A stretch of DNA of 5,122 nucleotides from Spirochaetales bacterium. Its GTDB lineage: Bacteria; Spirochaetota; Spirochaetia; Treponematales; UBA12059. The notes beneath the pieces were generated by a model that was not told the origin of the DNA, made no database searches, and saw only the letters and a list, made by a program, of their open reading frames with translations. The position numbers and the translations under genes are program-made. The DNA lies in NCBI GenBank assembly GCA_016938515.1, contig JAFGUM010000473.1, positions 1-5,122 on the forward strand. The letters are read 5' to 3'. Positions 1 to 4,921 of this stretch are shown here, piece by piece. Numbering within the stretch: the first letter of the stretch is position 1; each line of letters opens with the position of its first letter.

Positions 1-507
1 GCCAGCCGCCCAGATGTGTTCGGGCAGTATCGGCGTAGGGTTCTGGAGTATGTTTGCCTTTGGCTCCGACGTGCGGAGGATGACGGTAAGGTCATCTGGA
101 GTCTCTATGGACTCTATGCCAGACAAAAAGCCGTAGTACAGGCCAAGCTCAGAAGCCGCCGTTGTTTCGTACGTAAACTTGACATCCTTGGACGTAAACG
201 GAACGCCGTCGCTCCATTTTACGCCCGCCCGCAGCTTGAACGTCCAGCTGAGATTGTCAGCGCTGACGCTCCAGCTTTCTGCCAGATCCGGCATCGGCTG
301 CAGATCGGCGTCAAACGACGTGAGCGAATCGTAGACCAGCAGGAACAACTCGGTAGCCGCCCGCTCGTACGCGAGGAACGGTGACAGCGAGTCGAGATCT
401 TCGCTCGTGCCTATCCTGAGCGTGTAGCCAGGAGTAGCCCCGGACTGCGCCCACAGCGAAGAGGCCGCCAGGAGCGCGACGATCATGACGAAACAGGTTT
501 TTTTCAT
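1..507 (-). CDS. Peptide ABC transporter substrate-binding protein, family 5 (partial, N-terminal 169 residues)
   Basis: Secreted or periplasmic solute-binding protein that would deliver oligopeptides (possibly cell-wall peptides) to an Opp/Dpp-type ABC importer. The visible 169 residues begin with a signal peptide: Lys-Lys at 2-3, a hydrophobic core at about 6-18, and a likely signal peptidase I site after LWA (residue 20). The Cys at position 5 is not in a lipobox, so it is probably not a lipoprotein. The mature N-terminus carries the SBP_bac_5 signature: YDSLTSFDADLQPMPDLAES at 59-78, followed by WTFKLRAGVKWSDGVPFTSKDV at about 88-109, described here by its key residues W88, W98, D100 and G101. 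Family members usually have 500-600 residues, so about 70% lies beyond the left edge. The start is fixed by a GGAGGT box 7 nt upstream. It lies 35 nt downstream of the LD-carboxypeptidase, with no terminator between, so the two are probably co-transcribed. The substrate is inferred from that neighbour only. Confidence 0.93.
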   Translation of the reverse strand, partial: MKKTCFVMIVALLAASSLWAQSGATPGYTLRIGTSEDLDSLSPFLAYERAATELFLLVYDSLTSFDADLQPMPDLAESWSVSADNLSWTFKLRAGVKWSDGVPFTSKDVKFTYETTAASELGLYYGFLSGIESIETPDDLTVILRTSEPKANILQNPTPILPEHIWAAG

Positions 508-514
508 TCTCTGT

Positions 515-520
515 ACCTCC
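515..520 (-). promoter_or_regulatory. Shine-Dalgarno site of the peptide-binding protein gene
   Basis: GGAGGT lies 7 nt upstream of the ATG at 507-505. It fixes the start of the binding-protein gene and shows that minus-strand genes here use canonical ribosome binding sites, in contrast to the two plus-strand genes. The GGAG core is flanked by GTAC on both sides, giving a minimal 4-bp inverted repeat that is probably too short to matter. Confidence 0.85.
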
Positions 521-542
521 GTACGTGACGATAGGCTTCCCG

Positions 543-1496
543 TCAGGAAGCCGTAGTAGCAGATTCCAGCACCGACAGCGTACCCGCGGTCGCGTCGAGG
601 CGCGCGGGTACCCCGAGGGGCAGCGTTGCCTTGTCTTTTTCGTGTCCCAGCGGAAGCCCGTAGATGAGCGGCTTGCCCAAGGGCTCCAGAAGCTCGAATA
701 TCAGGTCTTCGAAGCTGCACTGATTGAAGAAGCCTGGATCCAGCTTACGCGGCTCGCAGTCGTGGCACTCGCCAATTACGATGCCCAGGGCGTCCCTGAA
801 CTTGCCAGCGTTGGCCAGGTGCGTGAGCATATGATCCAGTATCCACGGCTCGGTATCCAGTTCTTCGAAAAACAGTATTTTGCCGCGGGTATCCAGCTCG
901 AAGGGCGTACCTAAAGACGCGCAGACCAGGGACAGGTTGCCGCCCACCACGGGCCCTTCGACGACGCCCGTAGTTACCCTGAGCAGCAGCTTGTCCGGGT
1001 CGGCCATTTCGATGGGTCCGAGCGGAGCCTCGCCCTGCAGCGCAGAGAGCCACGCTGACTTTGTATACTCGGTGAGGTAACCCCGCTCAAATCCGGTAGC
1101 CCCGGGCCCGTGAAACGTCACGAGGCTGGACAGGCGGCCGAACATCAGGTGCAGCGACGTTATGTCGCTGTAGCCCACAAAGGGCTTGGGATTGGCAGCG
1201 ACCGCGTCGAAATCCAGCAGGGGGAAAAGCCGCGCGCTACCGTACCCGCCCTGGCTGCAGATAATGGCGTCTACGTCCGGGTCGAGAAAGGCGTCCATCA
1301 GGTCTGATGCCCGCTCCTCGTCGGTACCGGCGAGGTAGTGCCTGTTGCCGTAGCTGTGCGCTCCCGTTTGCACCGTAAAGCCCAAAGCTTCAAGGCCTTC
1401 GATGCCTCGCCACAGCTCGCTTCTGGCCCACATGCCGCTCGCTGGAGATACGACGCGTATGGTGGAACCTGGAGCCAGGCGTCTTGGTTTCGTCAT
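543..1496 (-). CDS. LD-carboxypeptidase, peptidase family S66 (LdcA/YkfA/MccF type)
   Basis: A 317-residue serine peptidase of family S66. Members release the terminal D-Ala from murein tetrapeptides during cell-wall recycling (LdcA, YkfA); the MccF branch cleaves microcin C-like peptide nucleotides. All three catalytic residues are visible: Ser110 in VGYSDITSLH (107-116), Glu211 in ILFFEELDTEPWILDHML (207-224), and His285 in YGLPLGHEKDKATLPLG (279-295). The N-terminal domain has the usual IRVVSPAS strand (13-20) and the ICSQGGYGSARL motif (79-90). There is no signal peptide, so it is cytoplasmic. The reading frame stays open upstream to 1883, but the ATG at 1496 is chosen because AAGGAGG lies 4 nt before it, because family homology begins at MTKPRRLAPGSTIRVVSP, and because an upstream extension would run through the control region and the divergent gene. 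Length matches LdcA (about 300-310 residues). A peptide-binding protein gene follows in the same direction, which favours a peptide-recycling role over immunity, but this is inference. Confidence 0.95.
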   Translation of the reverse strand: MTKPRRLAPGSTIRVVSPASGMWARSELWRGIEGLEALGFTVQTGAHSYGNRHYLAGTDEERASDLMDAFLDPDVDAIICSQGGYGSARLFPLLDFDAVAANPKPFVGYSDITSLHLMFGRLSSLVTFHGPGATGFERGYLTEYTKSAWLSALQGEAPLGPIEMADPDKLLLRVTTGVVEGPVVGGNLSLVCASLGTPFELDTRGKILFFEELDTEPWILDHMLTHLANAGKFRDALGIVIGECHDCEPRKLDPGFFNQCSFEDLIFELLEPLGKPLIYGLPLGHEKDKATLPLGVPARLDATAGTLSVLESATTAS

Positions 1497-1500
1497 ACGT

Positions 1501-1507
1501 CCTCCTT
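1501..1507 (-). promoter_or_regulatory. Shine-Dalgarno site of the LD-carboxypeptidase gene
   Basis: AAGGAGG on the minus strand ends 4 nt before the ATG at 1496-1494. The spacing is slightly short but the match to the anti-SD sequence is strong. This site decides the start against the long upstream in-frame extension. Confidence 0.85.
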
Positions 1508-1533
1508 GATTGGGTAGCGGTACTGTTTCCCGT

Positions 1534-1548
1534 CGTACACAGTGTACG
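1534..1548. promoter_or_regulatory. Palindromic operator O1 (proximal to the carboxypeptidase gene)
   Basis: Perfect 15-bp palindrome CGTACACaGTGTACG with 7-bp arms around a central base at 1541. It shares its 13-bp core GTACACnGTGTAC with the second palindrome 68 bp to the right, and it covers a possible minus-strand -10 box (TACACT). Two near-identical palindromes in one divergent intergenic region indicate binding sites for a dimeric regulator. The binding protein cannot be named from sequence; the adjacent PucR-type regulator is the obvious candidate. Confidence 0.7.
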
Positions 1549-1568
1549 CGCCGTTTACCAGCCCTCAA
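1541..1568 (-). promoter_or_regulatory. Possible proximal promoter of the carboxypeptidase-transporter operon
   Basis: On the minus strand, TTGAGG (1568-1563) is followed by 16 nt and TACACT (1546-1541); each box matches the sigma-70 consensus at 4 of 6 positions. The -10 box lies inside palindrome O1, so protein bound there would block RNA polymerase. The predicted start near 1534 gives a leader of about 38 nt carrying the AAGGAGG site. The boxes are moderate matches and the call rests largely on the arrangement. Confidence 0.45.
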
Positions 1569-1599
1569 ATGGCCGTACTGGCCACACAGCGCAATAAAA

Positions 1600-1618
1600 A
1601 TTGTACACGGTGTACAAT
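1600..1618. promoter_or_regulatory. Palindromic operator O2 (distal, stronger copy)
   Basis: Perfect 19-bp palindrome ATTGTACACgGTGTACAAT with 9-bp arms around base 1609. It contains the same GTACACnGTGTAC core as O1 and extends it by ATT/AAT. The centre is about 66 bp upstream of the predicted start of the divergent regulator gene and about 75 bp upstream of the proximal minus-strand promoter start. It could serve as a repression site for a distal minus-strand promoter, or as an upstream control site for the regulator itself. Confidence 0.75.
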
Positions 1619-1627
1619 CGACGGCAA
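1600..1627 (-). promoter_or_regulatory. Possible distal promoter of the carboxypeptidase-transporter operon
   Basis: On the minus strand, TTGCCG (1627-1622) is followed by 16 nt and TACAAT (1605-1600), a 5 of 6 match to the -10 consensus. The -10 box coincides with one end of palindrome O2. If used, transcription would begin near 1593 and read through O1. With the proximal promoter this would make two tandem promoters, each with an operator on its -10 box. Confidence 0.4.
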
Positions 1628-1639
1628 GCCGCGCCGGCA

Positions 1640-1668
1640 TTGCCCCCGAGCCCTGGCCGCCGTATACT
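1640..1668 (+). promoter_or_regulatory. Promoter of the PucR-type regulator, probably giving a leaderless mRNA
   Basis: TTGCCC (1640-1645), a 17-nt spacer and TATACT (1663-1668, 5 of 6 match) form a good sigma-70 type promoter. Only 6 nt (1669-1674) separate the -10 box from the ATG at 1675, which is where transcription would normally start. No purine-rich Shine-Dalgarno sequence precedes this ATG, which fits a leaderless transcript. Confidence 0.6.
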
Positions 1669-1674
1669 GCGGAC

Positions 1675-2784
1675 ATGGACGTACCGCACTCCATAGAAAG
1701 CCTGCTCCTCGACCCGAAACTGGCCGGCTTCTCATCGCGAGCTGGTGTGGAAGGTCGCGCTACCCCGCCAGGATGGGTGCTGGAAGCCGCCACGGCACGC
1801 GACGCCGCCGAAGCCCGCGATGGTGACATAATCGTAGCCGGCACGCCGGCAGACGACGCGGATGCCAGGCGGCTCGTCGCCACGGCAGCGGCAGCCGGAG
1901 CGGCGGCCCTCGCGCTTCCGGAAAGCTGCCAGCCCGCCGCTGACGCGCTACCGCTCGTGAGCTACCCGGCGTGGCTGCCCAGGCACGCGGCGGCAAGCCT
2001 CCTGGCTCGCGCGCTGTGGCCGTTCATGTCGGCACTCGTACCAACGCTCAATACACCCACGCGCCCGGCTTATGACGCGGGGGCCGCGCGGCCGAGCGTG
2101 GCCGTCAGCGCTACGGTAACGCTTCGCGTCCTGTCGTTGTCGTACAAAGCCGGTGACGCGAGGAGCGCCGGCGACAGCACTGACGCGGCAAGGACGCTCG
2201 AGCGTTATCTGCCGGTCGGAGCCGACGCGAAGAGCCTACCCCAGGGAACCCAGGGTGAGCGATACCTGCTGCTCCGCTCAGGCAATCGCGTTGGCGCCTC
2301 AGAACTCAGGAGCTCCCTACGCGCGGCTGCCCAGGATCAGGACGCTACCATTGGCGTCAGCGACGAGTTTGCACTCGGCGAGAAGCCATCGGAGCACGCG
2401 CCCAGGGCGCGCGAGGCGGCGGTGCTCGGCATGGCGCTGTTTGGCACCGGACACGTATCGTTCTACGACAACCTGTACTTGTACAAGGCGTTCATAGACG
2501 ATGGCCGGCCAGACCTGCTCCTGACCTTTTCCCGTGAAACGCTCAACCGCCTGCGCGATTGGGATGAGTGCCATGGCAGCGAACTACTCAAAACGCTTGA
2601 AACATACTTTGAGCTGGACAGGAGCGTGCGTAAAACCGCAGAGCGGCTGGGCATACACCGCCACACCCTCAGGCAGCGCCTCGAACGCATCGAGGAAGCC
2701 ACGTCGTGCCCCGTACGCGGCGAAGGCGCGATGCGTTACGAGCTCATTCTGGCGTACAAGCATCTGTCCAAGATCAAACTGTGA
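1675..2784 (+). CDS. PucR/CdaR-family transcriptional regulator
   Basis: A 369-residue cytoplasmic DNA-binding regulator. Residues 5-105 resemble the PucR N-terminal sensing domain: SIESLLLDPKLAGFSSRAGVEG at about 6-27, the DGDIIVAGT strand at 49-57, and an Ala-rich helix at 65-80. Residues about 140-275 fit the degenerate GGDEF-like middle domain of CdaR/PucR proteins, ending in VSFYDNLYLY (261-270). Residues 302-365 form the PucR-type helix-turn-helix: TLETYFELDRSVRKTAERLG then IHRHTLRQRLERIEEATSC. PucR-like proteins sense metabolites and usually act as activators or auto-regulators; this ligand is unknown. The frame is open back to an ATG at 1510, but the ATG at 1675 is chosen because the PucR domain begins there and a promoter ends 6 nt before it; the extension would also translate the two operators. 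The gene is divergent from the LD-carboxypeptidase operon, so it is the likely controller of that operon, and perhaps of itself, through the paired palindromes. That link is inferred. Confidence 0.88.
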   Translation: MDVPHSIESLLLDPKLAGFSSRAGVEGRATPPGWVLEAATARDAAEARDGDIIVAGTPADDADARRLVATAAAAGAAALALPESCQPAADALPLVSYPAWLPRHAAASLLARALWPFMSALVPTLNTPTRPAYDAGAARPSVAVSATVTLRVLSLSYKAGDARSAGDSTDAARTLERYLPVGADAKSLPQGTQGERYLLLRSGNRVGASELRSSLRAAAQDQDATIGVSDEFALGEKPSEHAPRAREAAVLGMALFGTGHVSFYDNLYLYKAFIDDGRPDLLLTFSRETLNRLRDWDECHGSELLKTLETYFELDRSVRKTAERLGIHRHTLRQRLERIEEATSCPVRGEGAMRYELILAYKHLSKIKL

Positions 2785-2798
2785 TGTAGCCGTTACAT
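2784..2798. repeat. Short inverted repeat ahead of the membrane Fe-S protein gene
   Basis: ATGTA, 5 nt, TACAT: a perfect but short inverted repeat that begins at the last base of the regulator's stop codon. It is followed 4 nt later by TTTTT (2803-2807). It may be a weak intrinsic terminator for the regulator transcript or a small operator centred about 31 bp upstream of the next gene's predicted start. The stem is only 5 bp and AT-rich, so neither role is secure. Confidence 0.3.
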
Positions 2799-2809
2799 AG
2801 TATTTTTAA

Positions 2810-2815
2810 TATATT
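2810..2815 (+). promoter_or_regulatory. -10-like box just upstream of the membrane Fe-S protein gene
   Basis: TATATT (5 of 6 match to TATAAT) ends 6 nt before the ATG at 2822, the same spacing as at the regulator gene. It lies in a conspicuously AT-rich patch (2799-2819) within GC-rich surroundings. No convincing -35 box is found 16-18 nt upstream, and overlapping alternatives such as TAATAT (2808-2813) exist, so the exact position is uncertain. Confidence 0.4.
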
Positions 2816-2821
2816 TAACTG

Positions 2822-3319
2822 ATGCAGAACCCAATGCAATCGTTTTATAGCGGGCCGTACCGCTACCTCGCCATCGTCTTTATAGTCGTGGTCGGCGTTG
2901 GCGGTTATTTCTACCCAGTTATAGGCCTGGCAGTGCTCGCGTTGATGGCCCTGGCGGTAGTTACAAACTTCAGGAGCAGGCGCTACTTCTGCTCGACGCT
3001 GTGCCCCAACGGCCGCGCCCTCTCCGTAGCCGCGACGCCGCTGTCAAAAGGCGGCAAACTGCCCGCCGCGCTGACGGAGCCGGGAACCCGGCGCCTGCTG
3101 TGCGGCTTCATGGTCTTCTGCATGATCAATATGCTGATACGTTTTGGTGGCAACGGCCTGGCAACCGTTGGGCGCGTGTTCTGGGCCATCTACCTTATAG
3201 CCGTGGGCACGAGTTTTGTAGTCGGCGTCCTCTATAAACCCCGGTCATGGTGCGCGTTCTGCCCTATGGGCACGCTGCAGGATACCATCGCCGACGCGAC
3301 GAAAAAAGCCAAAGCCTGA
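2822..3319 (+). CDS. Small integral membrane 4Fe-4S binding protein (NapH/polyferredoxin-like, Fer4_5 type)
   Basis: A 165-residue membrane protein that probably carries electrons across or along the cytoplasmic membrane. Four hydrophobic segments are visible at about 15-31, 33-48, 92-107 and 117-137. After each pair comes a cysteine cluster: YFCSTLCPNG (C57, C61) and SWCAFCPMGTLQ (C144, C147), each preceded by positive residues (RSRR 51-54, KPRS 139-142) that place them on the cytoplasmic side. Cys-Pro clusters after transmembrane helices are the hallmark of the NapH/NosR/CcoG group. Those proteins are usually longer and add a classical 2x[4Fe-4S] ferredoxin tail, which is absent here. Cys94 and Cys100 lie in the third helix. 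No Shine-Dalgarno precedes the ATG. The gene is 37 nt after the regulator and converges on the phosphatase gene with a 3-nt gap. No redox partner is visible, so the pathway is unknown. Confidence 0.8.
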   Translation: MQNPMQSFYSGPYRYLAIVFIVVVGVGGYFYPVIGLAVLALMALAVVTNFRSRRYFCSTLCPNGRALSVAATPLSKGGKLPAALTEPGTRRLLCGFMVFCMINMLIRFGGNGLATVGRVFWAIYLIAVGTSFVVGVLYKPRSWCAFCPMGTLQDTIADATKKAKA

Positions 3320-3322
3320 GCG

Positions 3323-4921
3323 TCAGCGCAGCCGTTTGCACAGCACGAGCGTCTTCTCATCACCGTATCCTTTGCACACCAGCACGCTGTCCATGGCCGC
3401 GTGGATGATCCCAACACCGTACCCGTGGCTGGCGTACGCGCCCAGCTTATACTCGGGAGCCACCAACCAGTCGTAGTCAATCCCCTTATAGCTATACTCC
3501 GCCGAGAACACACCATGCCGCACGCGCCAGTCTACGACGCAACGACCGCCGCGCCCCTCAAGACCGTGCTCAAGAATATTGACCAGAGCCTCATGGCAGG
3601 CCAGCACCACGCGGCCACGCTGCTCATCGTCGGAGTAGCCCGCCCGGGCCAGAGCGCTGTCTACGCTGTGGCGCAGCTTTGCTCCGGCGCTGCTCGAACC
3701 GTGCTTCAGGTTAAGCCTGAGCGTTCCATCAGAGTCACCGGGTTCCAGAGCATCAGCGTCCAGACAATTAACCTTGACGCATACGAGGCTGACGTCATCG
3801 GCGAAGCCTGACTCCGAAAACTCAAAAGCCAGCCGCACCAGCGTATCGGCAAGCTCCCTGGGTGCTGTATCGGAGCGCGAACCAACGACGCGCATGATGC
3901 GTTCGTCACCAAAGTAGGCGCGCTCGCGCCCCGGACACTCTGAGAGGCCGTCTGAAAATACGACAAAGATGTCCCCTTGCCGAAACGGTAGCAGAAAGGA
4001 CCTGAACGCCTGCTTCTCCACGAAGCCGAGCGGCATATCCGCGCCTTTTACCAGGCGGCACGCGCCTGAAGCAGCTTGGTAGTGCACGATGGGCGTATGG
4101 CCAAAGTCTACAAACTCCGCCAGCCCTTCAGCCTCGTACAAGCGCAGGTACGATAGCGTGGTGATGCTTCGCCTTGCCAGCAGGTGCGGCGTAATGAAGC
4201 GCTCGGTAGCGGCGCACACGTCACGCACCCCGGGAGCACGCTCAGGATCACGGGTCATGGTGGCCATCGACCTGAACAGGCCAATTTTTACCACGGTGCC
4301 CAGGATAGCGGCGTCCATGCCCTTGCCCATCACATCGCCGAGCATCACGTCCACAGCTCCGGGATGAGGTCTGAACACATCTATAAAATCACCGTTGACC
4401 AGCTTGCTCGGCATGGTTGTACACGCGTACTCGATGCAGGCTGACTCTACACGCTCCCCGTTGACGAGAACCGCGGCCTGGAGTCTGGCGCTTTCGTCGG
4501 CTTCCAGCGATTGGGCTCGCGCCAGCAACTCCCGGCGTTCGTGCTGTTCGGTTTCATCCTTGATAAATACGAGTCGCCGCTCTGGTACGCCCGGCATCAC
4601 GGCGTGACGCACGCGCAGAACGCGGATAATGCCATCCGCAACCCGGCATCGTATCGTGTCTTCCCGTACCCGATACTCCTCCGGCTGCGGAGCGAACAGG
4701 TTCTGCCACGCAGCATGATCGACCCCGGGCAACGCCCGCGACACGCAGCGTTCCCCCAGCACGGCGCCGGGAATACGTTGCAGACTACCCTCGCCATCGA
4801 GGATAGCCTCACCATCCCCTGAGCACACGATGAACGCCCCGTCGGCCAGAGCCGAGAACGAAGCGTCCAGCTCGTCACCCATGCGCAGAAGCCAGGACGG
4901 CGAGTGACGAGTCACGGTCAT
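3323..4921 (-). CDS. PAS-PP2C (SpoIIE/RsbU) phosphatase fused to an RsbW-like ATPase domain
   Basis: A 532-residue cytoplasmic signalling protein with three parts. Residues about 15-125 look like a PAS sensor ending in VFIKDETEQ (118-126), followed by a short helical linker. Residues about 150-385 form a SpoIIE/RsbU-type PP2C Ser/Thr phosphatase. Its metal-binding acids are all present: D178 and D181 (NGDFIDVF), D196 (GDVMGKGMDAA), D324 (SDGLSE), D375-D376 (DDVSLV). Residues about 400-532 are an RsbW-like HATPase_c domain with N-box HEALVNILEHG (E444, N448, H452) and glycine loop GYGVGI (500-505). The expected DxG adenine-binding Asp seems replaced: the segment reads YKGIDYD at 478-484. The upstream STAS gene overlaps it and is the likely substrate. 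In known systems RsbU-type domains dephosphorylate, and RsbW-type domains phosphorylate, the STAS partner. Start: ATG at 4921 has GGTGG 3 nt upstream but overlaps the STAS gene by 47 nt; ATG at 4882 (residue 14) would overlap by 8 nt but lacks an SD. Confidence 0.92.
   Translation of the reverse strand: MTVTRHSPSWLLRMGDELDASFSALADGAFIVCSGDGEAILDGEGSLQRIPGAVLGERCVSRALPGVDHAAWQNLFAPQPEEYRVREDTIRCRVADGIIRVLRVRHAVMPGVPERRLVFIKDETEQHERRELLARAQSLEADESARLQAAVLVNGERVESACIEYACTTMPSKLVNGDFIDVFRPHPGAVDVMLGDVMGKGMDAAILGTVVKIGLFRSMATMTRDPERAPGVRDVCAATERFITPHLLARRSITTLSYLRLYEAEGLAEFVDFGHTPIVHYQAASGACRLVKGADMPLGFVEKQAFRSFLLPFRQGDIFVVFSDGLSECPGRERAYFGDERIMRVVGSRSDTAPRELADTLVRLAFEFSESGFADDVSLVCVKVNCLDADALEPGDSDGTLRLNLKHGSSSAGAKLRHSVDSALARAGYSDDEQRGRVVLACHEALVNILEHGLEGRGGRCVVDWRVRHGVFSAEYSYKGIDYDWLVAPEYKLGAYASHGYGVGIIHAAMDSVLVCKGYGDEKTLVLCKRLR

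Noticed and set aside
16..384. Open frame on the plus strand inside the left edge
   Set aside because: Antisense to a clear peptide-binding protein; Arg-rich composition and no recognisable motif.
513..524. GTAC-GGAG-GTAC inverted repeat around the binding-protein SD, a possible translation-control hairpin
   Set aside because: A 4-bp stem is too weak to sequester an SD and does not extend on either side.
1510..1674. N-terminal extension of the regulator frame to an ATG at 1510
   Set aside because: The 55 extra residues read across the palindromes and promoter and have no PucR-like content; PucR homology begins at the ATG at 1675.
1497..1883. N-terminal extension of the LD-carboxypeptidase frame to an ATG at 1883
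   Set aside because: It runs through both operators and the divergent regulator's 5' region, has Ala/Ser/Arg-rich shadow composition and no homology; the ATG at 1496 has a strong SD and matches the family start.
2780..2797. TGTGA...TTACA upstream of the membrane Fe-S gene as a CRP/FNR-type site
   Set aside because: The half-sites are separated by 8 nt, not the 6 nt of CRP sites, and the first half overlaps the regulator's stop codon.
4418..4431. TTGTACACGCGTAC, resembling the operator half-site
   Set aside because: It lies within the phosphatase coding sequence and only the left half matches the GTACACnGTGTAC core.
3401..4822. Several plus-strand open frames of 70-136 codons opposite the phosphatase gene
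   Set aside because: Long antisense frames are expected in GC-rich genes; none has a domain motif or a plausible ribosome binding site.
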